A stretch of 64,000 nucleotides of DNA from Streptomyces tropicalis. GTDB lineage: Bacteria > Actinomycetota > Actinomycetes > Streptomycetales > Streptomycetaceae. Positions 47,516 to 56,216 of the stretch are shown in pieces (position 1 is the first letter of the stretch; the number at the start of each line of letters is the position of its first letter). The stretch covers positions 248,001 through 312,000 of the forward strand of contig NZ_JARJBB010000005.1 of NCBI RefSeq assembly GCF_029269835.1. Reading direction: 5' to 3'. The notes beneath the pieces are model-generated. The model searched no databases. It was given only the letters and a program-made list of their open reading frames with translations, and was not told the origin of the DNA. Made by a program: the position numbers and the translations under genes.

Positions 47516-50500
47516 TCAGACGGCGGGGGCGCGGCGCGCGCGGCGCACGATCGGCGGTTCGTCCACGGGCGCGGACGCGTCGGCGGCCGCGGCGAGTTCG
47601 GCGACGGTCGGGCCGGCGAAGAAGCGGCGCACGGTGACCGCGGCGCCGAGGTCGGAGCGGACCTCCGCCAGCAGCCGGGTGGCCAGCAGGGAGTGTCCGC
47701 CGAGGGCGAAGAAGTCGTCGTCGAGACCGACCCGTTCGGCTCCGAGGAGGCGCTCCCACAGGGCTGCGAGGCGGCGTTCGGTCCCGGTGCGCGGGGCCCG
47801 GTAGGGCCGTTCGGCGGCGGGCGCGACCGGGGCGGGCAGCGCGGCCAGGTCGGTCTTGCCGTTCGGGGTGACGGGCAGCCGGTCCAGGACGGTGACCGTC
47901 AGCGGCACCATCCACTCCGGCAGGACGGTCCGCAGGTGCGCGCGCAGCGCGGCAGGGTCGGGGGCGGCTCCCTCGGCGGGCACCGCGTATCCGGCGAGGG
48001 CGGGCCCGGCCGGGGTGGCGACGACGGTGACCGCGGCCCGGCCGACGTGCGGGTGCCCGGCGAGGGCGTCCTCGATCTCGCCGGGTTCGATGCGCAGGCC
48101 GCGGATCTTGACCTGCCGGTCGGCCCGGCCGAGGTACTCGACCTGCCCGTCGGCGCTCCAGCGGGCGAGGTCGCCGGTGCGGTACATGCGGGTGCCGGGC
48201 GGTCCGGACGGGCAGGCGGTGAAGCGCTCGGCGGTGAGCCCGGGGCGGCCGAGGTAGCCCTGGGCGAGTCCGGCCCCCGCGATGTACAGCTCCCCGGGGA
48301 CGCCGGGCGGCACGGGGGCGAGGCGGTCGTCGAGGACGTGCAGGCGGGTGCCGTCCAGGGGCCGTCCGACGGGGATCTGCCCGGCCGGGGCGTCCTGTCC
48401 GGGGGCGAGGGCGAAGGTGGCGGCGAAGGTGGTCGTCTCGGTCGGGCCGTAGGCGTTGGTGACGGTGGTGCGGGGGCAGTGGGCGCGGACCCGGGCGACG
48501 GCGGCCGGCGAGGCGGCCTCCCCTCCGGTCATCACTTCGCGCAGCCCCGACAGCCGCTCCGGGCAGCGGTCGGCGAGTTCGTTGAAGAGGGTCGCGGTCA
48601 GGAACGTGCCGGTGACCCGCTGACCGGCGATCAGGTCGGCCAGGGCGTTGACGTCGAGGTCCCCGGGCGGGGCGACGACGACGAGCCCGCCGTTCAGGAG
48701 CGGCACCCACAGCTCGTAGGTGGAGGCGTCGAAGGCGTGCGGGGAGCGCAGGAGGACGCGTTCGTGGGCGCCGCCGCGCCAGCGCCGGTCCAGGGCGAGG
48801 CCGACGACCTCGCGGTGGGCGACGGCGACGCCCTTGGGGGTTCCGGTCGAGCCGGACGTGTACATCAGGTAGGCGAGGCCGTCGGGGTGCGCGGCGGACC
48901 GGTCCGGGGCGGTGCCGTGGGGAGGGTCCGCGTCCTCGCCGGGGGGCGGGGCGTGCCGCAGGCCGAGGTCCGCCGCCGTCGCGGGGTCGCCGACGAGGAC
49001 GGCCGCGCCGGCCCCGGCGACGATCGCCGCCGACCGGGCCCGCGGGGCGCGCGCGTCGAGCGGCAGGTAGGCGGCGCCGGCCTTCAGCACGCCGAGGCAG
49101 GCGGCGACGAGGTCGGCGGAGCGGTCCAGCAGGACCGCGACGGTGTCGCCCGGACGGACCCCGAGCGCGGCGAGGCGGGCGGCCAGCCGGCCGGAGTGCG
49201 CGTCGAGTTCGCCGTAGGTCGTCCGCCGGTCGCCGCAGACGACGGCGGTGCGGTCCGGGTGGGCAGCGGCCCGCGCGGCGAACAGGGTGTCGACGGTGCC
49301 GGTGCAGGGTTCGGCGGGCGCCCCCTGCCAGCCGTCCAGCAGGTCGGCGCGCTCGGCCGGGGTCAGCAGGTCGAGGGCGGCGATCGGGGCGTGCGGGTCG
49401 TGGACGGCGGCGTCGGCGAGGCGGACCAGGCGGTCCAGGAGCCGCCGGGCGGTGTCCGCGTCGAACAGGTCGGCGGCGTACTCCAGCGCCAGTGCGATCC
49501 CGGCGGGCTCGCCGGTCGCGGGGTCGTGGTGCTCGTCGACCTCCAGGGTCAGGTCGAACTTCGCGGTGGCGGTGCGCACCGGCTCCGTCCGCACCCGCAG
49601 TCCGGGGAAGTGCGGGGTGCCGCCGGTGTCGCGGCGTCCTGCCACGGCGATCTGGAACAGCGGGTGGCGGCCGGGCGAGCGGGCCGGGTTGAGGCGTTCG
49701 ACGAGGGCGTCGAACGGCAGGTCCCGGCAGGCGTGCGCGTCGAGCGCGGCGTCGCGGACGCGGTCCAGCACGTCGGTGAAGGACGGGTCGCCGGAGGTGT
49801 CGGCGCGGACCACCACGGTGTCCACGAAGAGGCCGACGAGGTCGTGCAGGGCCTCGTCGTCGCGGCCGTCGACCGGGCACCCCAGCGGCAGGTCGGTACC
49901 GGCGCCGAGCCGGGTCAGCAGGGCGGCGAAGGCGGCCTGGACGGCCATGAACGGCGTGGCCTGCCGCTCGCGGGCGAGCGCCGCGAGCCCGGCGTGCGCG
50001 GCGGCGCCGGTCCGCGCGGTCACCACGGCGCCGCGGTGGGTGGCGGCGGCGGGGCGGGGACGGTCGGTGGGCAGGGCGTGCTCGTCGGGCAGGCCCCGCA
50101 GGGCGTGCGCCCGCCGGTCGAGCTGGCGGGCGTGCAGGGATCCGGAGTCGTCGGGGGCGCCGAGGACCTCGTGCCGCCACAGGGCGTAGTCCGGGTACTG
50201 CACGGGCAGTTCGGGCCAGTCGGGGCGGCCGCCGAGGAGGCGGGCGGTGTAGGCGGCGGCCAGGTCGCGGACCAGGACGTCGAGGGAGGCGCCGTCGCCG
50301 GCGATGTGGTGCAGGACGAGCAGCAGCAGGTGCTCCCCGGCGCCGTCGGTGAACAGTTCGGCGCGCAACGGGGTCTCGGTGGCGACGGCGAAGGGGTGGG
50401 CGGCGGCGCGGAGGGCCAGGTCCCGGTGCTCGGCGGCCGGGCGGACGGTGACGGTGTGCGCGGGGGCGGTGCCCGGCTCCAGCACGTGCTGGCGGGGGTC

Positions 50501-50692
50501 GCCGCCGTCGTCGGGGAGGACGGTGCGCAGGGCCTCGTGGCGGTCCGTCACGTCGGCCAGGGCGCCGGTCAGGGCGGTGCGGTCGAGGGCGCCCCGCAGG
50601 TGCAGCGCCACGGGGATGTTGTGCAGGCCGCCCGGGTCGCCGTCGCGGCACAGGAACCACAGGCGGCGCTGGGCGTGGGACAGGGGGATCAC
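47516..50692 (-). CDS. NRPS module C-A-T
   Basis: The 1058-residue protein starts directly with the C domain ([12 protein letters not shown], an LCL-type opening; catalytic HHIAGDGAS), then A (about residues 455-945; [27 protein letters not shown]) and T (965-1040; [11 protein letters not shown]). The A code read by eye is D A Y F M G A T F K, suggesting a hydrophobic side chain near the Val/Leu group, without a firm match. The GTG at 50692 overlaps the T-E stop (GTGA), so the two proteins are made together. Confidence 0.9.
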   Translation of the reverse strand: MIPLSHAQRRLWFLCRDGDPGGLHNIPVALHLRGALDRTALTGALADVTDRHEALRTVLPDDGGDPRQHVLEPGTAPAHTVTVRPAAEHRDLALRAAAHPFAVATETPLRAELFTDGAGEHLLLLVLHHIAGDGASLDVLVRDLAAAYTARLLGGRPDWPELPVQYPDYALWRHEVLGAPDDSGSLHARQLDRRAHALRGLPDEHALPTDRPRPAAATHRGAVVTARTGAAAHAGLAALARERQATPFMAVQAAFAALLTRLGAGTDLPLGCPVDGRDDEALHDLVGLFVDTVVVRADTSGDPSFTDVLDRVRDAALDAHACRDLPFDALVERLNPARSPGRHPLFQIAVAGRRDTGGTPHFPGLRVRTEPVRTATAKFDLTLEVDEHHDPATGEPAGIALALEYAADLFDADTARRLLDRLVRLADAAVHDPHAPIAALDLLTPAERADLLDGWQGAPAEPCTGTVDTLFAARAAAHPDRTAVVCGDRRTTYGELDAHSGRLAARLAALGVRPGDTVAVLLDRSADLVAACLGVLKAGAAYLPLDARAPRARSAAIVAGAGAAVLVGDPATAADLGLRHAPPPGEDADPPHGTAPDRSAAHPDGLAYLMYTSGSTGTPKGVAVAHREVVGLALDRRWRGGAHERVLLRSPHAFDASTYELWVPLLNGGLVVVAPPGDLDVNALADLIAGQRVTGTFLTATLFNELADRCPERLSGLREVMTGGEAASPAAVARVRAHCPRTTVTNAYGPTETTTFAATFALAPGQDAPAGQIPVGRPLDGTRLHVLDDRLAPVPPGVPGELYIAGAGLAQGYLGRPGLTAERFTACPSGPPGTRMYRTGDLARWSADGQVEYLGRADRQVKIRGLRIEPGEIEDALAGHPHVGRAAVTVVATPAGPALAGYAVPAEGAAPDPAALRAHLRTVLPEWMVPLTVTVLDRLPVTPNGKTDLAALPAPVAPAAERPYRAPRTGTERRLAALWERLLGAERVGLDDDFFALGGHSLLATRLLAEVRSDLGAAVTVRRFFAGPTVAELAAAADASAPVDEPPIVRRARRAPAV

Positions 50693-52530
50693 AGCACTCC
50701 TCGGAGCTGGGACTCGAAGGCGTCGAGGTCGGCCTGGCTGAGGCCGGAGAGGGTCACGTCGGACGGGGTCGGTGCGGCGGTGCCGGCCGTCGCGGTGTGG
50801 CGGGCGAGGGCGCGCAGCATCACGAACCACTCCTCGGCCAGCGCCCGCACCCGGCCGGCCGGGTGGGCGTTGCCCGCCCAGGTCCAGGTGGCGCTCAGGA
50901 CCGGCCCGCCGGGGCCCTCGTGGGCGGCCGCGTTGACCTCGACGGCGTGGGCCATGGGCAGGCCCTCGTCGGCGTCGTCGAGGGCGACGTCGTGGCCGGG
51001 GGCGGCGGCCCAGTCGGCGGTGTCGCCCATGGGGAAGCGGCCGAGGTAGTTGAAGCCGAGCTCGGGGATGCCGAGCGCCGCCAGCCGGGGGGCGGTGCGG
51101 GGGTTGGTGTGGCGCAGCAGGCCGTGGCCGATGCCGTGGTCGGGGACGGCCCGCAGGGCCTCCTTGACCTGGCGCAGCACGGCACCCGCGGTGGGGCCGC
51201 CGGCGCGGGCGTCGTCGAGGTCGGGGCGGCCGAGCGCGAAGCGGACCGGGTAGACGGTGGTGAACCAGCCGACGGTGCGGGACAGGTCGAGCCCGTCGGT
51301 GATCTCCTCGCGGCCGTGGCCCTCGACGTCGACGAGGACCGTGCCGCCGTCCGCGTCGCCGGTGACGGGCCGCCGCCAGCCGAGGACGGCGAGGGCGAGC
51401 CCGGTGAGCAGGACGTCGTTGACGGTTCCGTTGACGAGGCCGGGCGCGGTGGTGAGCAGTGGCCCGGTGACGTCGGGCGGCAGGGTGAGGGTGAGCCGGT
51501 GGGCGGCGCTCTCGGCGTCGAGCCGGTCCGGGGCGCACACCCCGCCGAGCGGTTCGGGGGCCGGGCGGAGCATGCCGGCCCAGCGGTCCGCCTCGGCCGT
51601 GCGGCGGCCCGAGACGGCGTCGGCGCGCAGCAGTCCGGCCCAGTGCGCGAACGGTGTCGGCGCCGGTTCGGGGGCCGGGTCGGCGCCCGCAGCGAGCTGT
51701 GCCCAGCAGGAGCGCAGGTCGTCCTGGAGGATGCGCCAGGACACGCCGTCGACGGCCAGGTGGTGGACGACCAGGGCGAGCCGGCCCTGCCGGTCCGGGC
51801 CGCGGTCGAGGAGGATCGCGCGGAGCATCACGCCGTCGGCGGGCGAGAGCAGCCGCCGGGCGGCGCGGATGCGGTCGGTCGTCAGGCCGGGCAGGTCGGC
51901 GTCGGCCGCGGCGCGCACGTCGTGGTGCTCGACGAGCAGGTCGGCGTCGACGGTCCCGGGCGGTGGCAGGTACGGCGCGTCCCCGGCCGCGGCGGCGCCG
52001 CCGGGCACCCGCATCCGGAGGACGTCGTGCGTGTCGAGCAGGGCCCGCACGATGCGCACGGCCTCGGCCCGGCCGCAGCCGGCGGGGCTGCGGACGACGA
52101 GCGTCTGGTGGTAGGTGTCGACGGGGCCGCCGAGTTCGCCGAGCCACGCCATGATCGGGGTGGGGGCGAGCGGCCCGGTGCGCCGGGCGGGCGCCGCGGT
52201 CCGTGCGCCGGCGCCGGGTCCGCCGACGGCGCGGGCGCCGGCCGCGAGCGCGGCCACGGTCTCGCTGCGCAGCACGTCGCGGGTGCTGAGCAGGAGTCCG
52301 GCGGGGCGGGCGCGGCTGACGACCTGGATGGCCTGGATGCTGTCGCCGCCGAGGCCGGTGAAGCTCTGCCCCGGGTCGACGGCGGGGGTGCCGAGGACGT
52401 CGGCGATCAGTGCGCAGAGGATCGCGGCCGGGTCCTGCGGGGGGCGGCCGGCTCCGGACTCCGCCGGGCCGGTGCCGCCCGCCGGCAGCCGTGTCGCGGG
52501 GCCGGCCGGGGTGAGCGCGGTGTCAGTCAC
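50689..52530 (-). CDS. NRPS carrier-epimerase (T-E) protein
   Basis: The 613-residue protein has an N-terminal carrier domain with the [10 protein letters not shown] phosphopantetheine site, of the GGDS form typical before E domains, and an epimerisation domain ([13 protein letters not shown], then [26 protein letters not shown] and FNYLGRF). No A or C domain is present, so an amino acid must be loaded in trans and is then turned to the D-form. The stand-alone A protein is the likely loader. GTG start overlaps mbtH by 8 bases. Confidence 0.92.
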   Translation of the reverse strand: MTDTALTPAGPATRLPAGGTGPAESGAGRPPQDPAAILCALIADVLGTPAVDPGQSFTGLGGDSIQAIQVVSRARPAGLLLSTRDVLRSETVAALAAGARAVGGPGAGARTAAPARRTGPLAPTPIMAWLGELGGPVDTYHQTLVVRSPAGCGRAEAVRIVRALLDTHDVLRMRVPGGAAAAGDAPYLPPPGTVDADLLVEHHDVRAAADADLPGLTTDRIRAARRLLSPADGVMLRAILLDRGPDRQGRLALVVHHLAVDGVSWRILQDDLRSCWAQLAAGADPAPEPAPTPFAHWAGLLRADAVSGRRTAEADRWAGMLRPAPEPLGGVCAPDRLDAESAAHRLTLTLPPDVTGPLLTTAPGLVNGTVNDVLLTGLALAVLGWRRPVTGDADGGTVLVDVEGHGREEITDGLDLSRTVGWFTTVYPVRFALGRPDLDDARAGGPTAGAVLRQVKEALRAVPDHGIGHGLLRHTNPRTAPRLAALGIPELGFNYLGRFPMGDTADWAAAPGHDVALDDADEGLPMAHAVEVNAAAHEGPGGPVLSATWTWAGNAHPAGRVRALAEEWFVMLRALARHTATAGTAAPTPSDVTLSGLSQADLDAFESQLRGVL

Positions 52531-52747
52531 GGGGGGCGGTCCCGTCGAGGGCGGCCACCAGGGACGCGGGGCGCATGTCGGTCCAGTGCTCCTCGACGTG
52601 GTCGAGGCAGGCCCCGCGGGAGTCGGGGCCGTGCACGGTGGTCCAGCCGGCGGGGACGGGCAGGGTCGCGGGCCACAGCGCGTGCTGGAGTTCGTCGTTG
52701 CGGACGACGAGGTAGGAGGCGTTGTCGTTCTCGAAGGGGTTGCTCAT
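52523..52747 (-). CDS. MbtH-like protein
   Basis: The 74-residue product fits the family: NPFENDNASYLVVRNDELQ, then ALWP, VPAGWTTVHG and the signature CLDHVEEHWTDMRPASL. MbtH proteins bind A domains and are needed for folding or activity of many of them. The ATG follows gaggtgac. The 3' end overlaps the T-E gene, which places it directly with the NRPS proteins. Confidence 0.95.
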   Translation of the reverse strand: MSNPFENDNASYLVVRNDELQHALWPATLPVPAGWTTVHGPDSRGACLDHVEEHWTDMRPASLVAALDGTAPRD

Positions 52748-52935
52748 GGCTCGGTCACCTCGGATGCGGTTCGCGTCGGCACGCCGTACGGGCGTACGGC
52801 GCGGGCTGGTGGCGGTACGGGGCGTACCGCTCGGGTCGGTGGCGCGGCACGGACGGGCCGTACGGCGCGGATGCGGCGTACGGCGGACGGGGGCCGTACG
52901 GCGCGAGGAGGGGTGCGGGTCGCCGGTGGCGACGG
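52748..52935 (-). repeat. GTACGG-rich intercistronic region with hairpin
   Basis: The only sizeable gap (188 bases) in the central part of the operon contains many copies of gtacgg and its complement. At 52782-52801, cgccgtac and gtacggcg form a perfect hairpin around gggc. Further gccgtacggc palindromes follow. It could be an attenuator, an RNA processing site or a place where an internal promoter drives mbtH and the NRPS genes. Confidence 0.6.
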
Positions 52936-55206
52936 TCACGGCGCGGGGCGGGGGGCCACGGTGAGGCGGACCAGGCGGTGCGCCTCGTCGAGGGCCTCGG
53001 TGACGCGCTGCGCGGTGGGGTGGGAGGCGATGACGTGCCCGATGCGGTCGCCCGCGCTGCGGGGGCGCAGGACGGCCGCGCCGGGCGCGGCGGTGACGGC
53101 GACCGCCTCGACGTCGGTCACGGCGGCCGCCTCCCGGGTGCCGTCGACGGCGGTGAGGACACCGTCCGCGGGCGGCAGGACGAACTGGATCCCCGCGTGG
53201 GCGTCGTGGGCGCGCTTGAGGACGGGGGGCAGTCCGACAGCGGCCCGCAGCTGCTGCTCCAGCAGGTCGATCCCGGTGGCCAGGCGCACGAGTTCGGGGA
53301 TCATGCCGCCGGCGGGACGGGGGTTGATCTCGACGACGGCGGGTCCGTCGGGCGTGAGCTTCACCTCGGTGTGGGTGGCGCCGGCCAGGATCCCTGCCGC
53401 GTCCAGGGCGGCGGTCACCGTCTCGGTGATGCGCTGCGCGGCCCCGGCGGGCAGCGGGGCGGGGAACAGGTGCCGGTGCTCGACGAAGTGCGGGGTTCCG
53501 GTGACCGACTTGGCGGTGATGCCGACGCACTCGGCCCGGCCGTCCCAGCTGACCATCTCCACGCTGTACTCGGGGGCGTCCAGGTACTCCTCGACCAGGA
53601 CGGTGCCGGCGGTCGGCATGCCGCGGGCGTTGGTGGTGACGGCGAGGACGCGGGCGGCGTGGCCGGCGGCGCTCGCCGCGTCGTGGCACAGCAGGACGTT
53701 GACGGAGCCGGAGTCGTCGGCCGGTTTGACCACGCAGGGCAGTCCGGTCCGGGCGGTGGCGGCGGCCGCGGCGGCCGGTTCGCGCACTGCGGCGTGGCGT
53801 GGCTGGCGCACCCCGGCCGCGTCCAGCAGGGCGCGCAGCGCGGCCTTGTCGCGGCAGGCGGCGACGGCCTCGGGCGGGTTTCCGGGCAGGCCGAGCCAGC
53901 GCGCCAGGCGTGCCGCGGCGGGGACGTAGAAGTCGCTGGTGGTGGTGATGCCCGCGATCTCCTCGCGGCGGAAGCGCTCCTGCACGGCGGTGCGCAGGGC
54001 GGCGTCGGAGGTGGTGTCGCAGCGGATCACCTCGGCGCCGGTGGCGGCCAGCCCCCGGTACCGGTCGGGGTCGCCGGTCAGCAGGACCGGGGCGAGGCCG
54101 AGCCGGTCGCGCGCGGTGTCCAGGGCGATCATGCCGGTGCCGGTGGTGTTGGACTCGACGAAGACCAGGTGCCGCCGCACGTCGGCGGGCGCGCGGTAGG
54201 ACTGCGCGGACCAGCTCAGCGCGGTGTCCCCGGGTGCCACCGCGGCCGGCCGCCGCGGGACGGGCAGGTCGCGCAGGCGGTGGGCGTCCCAGTGCGCGTC
54301 GCTGTAGACGGTCTCGGCGTAGCGGTCGCCGCGGTCGGGCATGATGCCGACGACACGGGTGCCGGGCTCGGCGCGGCGGGCCAGGTCGCCGAGGACGCGG
54401 TAGACGGAACCGGAGGTGTTGCCCCCGAAGATCTGCTGCTCGCGGGCGAGGTCGCGGGTGGCGGCGAAGGCCTCGTGGTCGTTGAGCCAGTGGACCTCGT
54501 CGACGAGGGTGCGGTCGAGGTTCTTCGGCAGCAGGCTGTTGCCGAGGCCGCTCTGCAGCCGCTGCGGCACGTCGGGCTGCCCGAACAGGGCGCTGCCCAC
54601 GCAGTCCACGCCGACCACGTGCAGGGCGGGCAGCGTCTCCTTCAGGGCGCGGGCGGTGCCGCACAGCGAGCCACCGCTGCCGACGGCGCCGACGAGGGTG
54701 TCGATGTGGCCGAGGTCGGCGGTGAGTTCGCCGGCCAGGTCGCGGTAGGCGCCGGGGTTGTCGGGGTTGGTGTACTGCTGCGGCCAGAAGGCGCCCGGCA
54801 GTTCGGCCATCAGCTCGGCGAGCCGCTCCAGGCGGGCGGACTGCCAGCCGTGGCTGGTCATGGCGCCCACGACGTGGACCCGGCAGTCCAGGGCACGCAG
54901 TTTGGCGAGGGTGACGGGGTCGATGCGGGGGTCGGTGACGATGTGGACCTCGTGGCCGAGCGAACGGCCGACGAGGGCGACGCCGAGGGCCATGGTGCCC
55001 GAGGAGCTCTCCACGACGGCGGCGTCGGGGCGCAGCGTGCCCAGCCGCCGGGCCTCCAGGATGATGTTGCGGGCGACCCGGTCCTTCATCGCGAAGAGGT
55101 TCTGCAGCTCCAGCTTGGCGTAGACCTCCACGCCGCGGTCCGCGCCGAGGCGCAGCCGGACCAGCGGCGTCCGGCCGATGGCGTCGGTCAACGTGTCGTA
55201 CAGCAT
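52936..55206 (-). CDS. PLP-dependent 2,3-diamino acid synthase fused to ATP-grasp domain
   Basis: Residues 1-320 are a cysteine-synthase/SbnA-like fold-type II PLP enzyme: IGRTPLVRLRL at the start, KLELQNLFAMKDRVA with the PLP-binding Lys, ESSSGTMALG, and the phosphate-binding GAVGSGGSL. Residues about 345-750 form an ATP-grasp domain (GLPCVVKPADDSGSVNV, VLVEEYLDAPEYSVEM, and the Mg-binding VVEINPRPAGG). SbnA-type enzymes replace the phosphate of O-phosphoserine with an amino donor; here the adjacent threonine kinase suggests O-phosphothreonine. The ATP-grasp part may ligate the new amino acid. The fusion is unusual. It starts 2 bases after the kinase stop. Confidence 0.87.
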   Translation of the reverse strand: MLYDTLTDAIGRTPLVRLRLGADRGVEVYAKLELQNLFAMKDRVARNIILEARRLGTLRPDAAVVESSSGTMALGVALVGRSLGHEVHIVTDPRIDPVTLAKLRALDCRVHVVGAMTSHGWQSARLERLAELMAELPGAFWPQQYTNPDNPGAYRDLAGELTADLGHIDTLVGAVGSGGSLCGTARALKETLPALHVVGVDCVGSALFGQPDVPQRLQSGLGNSLLPKNLDRTLVDEVHWLNDHEAFAATRDLAREQQIFGGNTSGSVYRVLGDLARRAEPGTRVVGIMPDRGDRYAETVYSDAHWDAHRLRDLPVPRRPAAVAPGDTALSWSAQSYRAPADVRRHLVFVESNTTGTGMIALDTARDRLGLAPVLLTGDPDRYRGLAATGAEVIRCDTTSDAALRTAVQERFRREEIAGITTTSDFYVPAAARLARWLGLPGNPPEAVAACRDKAALRALLDAAGVRQPRHAAVREPAAAAAATARTGLPCVVKPADDSGSVNVLLCHDAASAAGHAARVLAVTTNARGMPTAGTVLVEEYLDAPEYSVEMVSWDGRAECVGITAKSVTGTPHFVEHRHLFPAPLPAGAAQRITETVTAALDAAGILAGATHTEVKLTPDGPAVVEINPRPAGGMIPELVRLATGIDLLEQQLRAAVGLPPVLKRAHDAHAGIQFVLPPADGVLTAVDGTREAAAVTDVEAVAVTAAPGAAVLRPRSAGDRIGHVIASHPTAQRVTEALDEAHRLVRLTVAPRPAP

Positions 55207-55208
55207 GC

Positions 55209-56216
55209 TCAGATCTCCAGCTCGTGAGGGAGTGCGGACGGCACGGCCGGCACCGGTCGCTGCGCGGGCAGCACCGGCACGGCGGGCCGCGGCGGGCCCC
55301 AGTCGTCGCCGGCGCCCAGGGAGCGGTGCACGGACACCTCGCCGCCGAGGAGGGCGCAGCCGGCCCTGATGTGCGCGGTCTTGCCGTCGAGTTCGGGGTC
55401 GTCCGCGTCGAGGAGGACGCCGAGCAGGGTCCCGCTGTGGGCGAGGACCAGGCCGAGGCCGCCGACCTCGCGGGCGAGGGCGTGCAGCCGGGCGAAGCCG
55501 GGGCGTGCGCGCCGGGCCGTGTTCAGCTCGGCGCTGCGGGTGGCCACCGCGCCGACGGCGGGCAGGTCGCCCGCCGCGACGGCGTCGGCGAGCCGGTCCA
55601 GCAGCCGGGCGTACTCACGCCGTTCACCGGCTCCGACGGCGGCGGCGCTGCGGTTGTGGGCGACGGTGTCGACCTGGCCGCCCTCGTCGTGGGCGACGAC
55701 GGCGAGCGGGGGCAGGGTGCCGAGGCGGCGGCCGAGGCGGACGGCGCGGTGGTGGAAGCAGACGATCTCGTCGTACATGACGCCGTCGGCGGGTTCGACG
55801 CCGCGCAGCAGGTCCTCGGTCTCGGCGGGCGTGAAGGAGCGGCCGAAGGCGGCGCCGACGGCCCGCACGGTGGCGACGAGGTCGGCGGAGGAGCTGGCCA
55901 TGCCCTTGCCCTCCGGGAGGGTCCCGCCCAGTTCCAGCAGGCCGCCGCCGGGGACGCCGAGCGCGTCGAGGACGGTCTCGGCGACCCGGCGGGACTTGCC
56001 CTTGTGCGGCGGTACGACGTGCACGTCCCGCCCGCCGGGCCGCGGCCGGAAGACGGCGGTGGCCCAGCGGGCCAGGGGGAAGGTGACGAGGAAGTCGCCG
56101 TCCGCGCCGGGCAGGGCACCCTGGAGGAGTTCCCCGAAGGTGCCGAAGGCGTGTCCGGTGCCGGTGGCGGCGGGCGCGGGGACGTCGGCCGCGCTGCGTA
56201 TCGGTGACGGCGGCAT
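55209..56216 (-). CDS. GHMP kinase, PduX-like L-threonine kinase
   Basis: The 335-residue protein has the PduX-type start FGTFGELLQG (compare the SCGELIQG of PduX), DGDFLVTFPLARWATAVF, the GHMP ATP loop LPEGKGMASSSADLVATVRA and a C-terminal LAHSGTLLGVL motif 3. PduX makes O-phospho-L-threonine for cobalamin synthesis. Here the gene lies between two diamino-acid enzymes with 1- and 2-base junctions, so O-phosphothreonine is probably made for 2,3-diaminobutyrate. The ATG at 56216 overlaps the lyase stop (TGATG). Confidence 0.87.
   Translation of the reverse strand: MPPSPIRSAADVPAPAATGTGHAFGTFGELLQGALPGADGDFLVTFPLARWATAVFRPRPGGRDVHVVPPHKGKSRRVAETVLDALGVPGGGLLELGGTLPEGKGMASSSADLVATVRAVGAAFGRSFTPAETEDLLRGVEPADGVMYDEIVCFHHRAVRLGRRLGTLPPLAVVAHDEGGQVDTVAHNRSAAAVGAGERREYARLLDRLADAVAAGDLPAVGAVATRSAELNTARRARPGFARLHALAREVGGLGLVLAHSGTLLGVLLDADDPELDGKTAHIRAGCALLGGEVSVHRSLGAGDDWGPPRPAVPVLPAQRPVPAVPSALPHELEI

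Noticed and set aside
44122..51049. Two plus-strand ORFs above 1100 codons opposite the C-A-T proteins
   Set aside because: Same reason: low-complexity shadow frames over clear NRPS domains on the minus strand.
50797..55227. Very long plus-strand ORF (1476 codons) opposite the NRPS T-E, mbtH and diamino-acid synthase genes
   Set aside because: Its translation is a low-complexity Gly/Ala/Arg/Val text with no domains, and it is fully antisense to well-supported genes. Long antisense frames are expected at this GC content.
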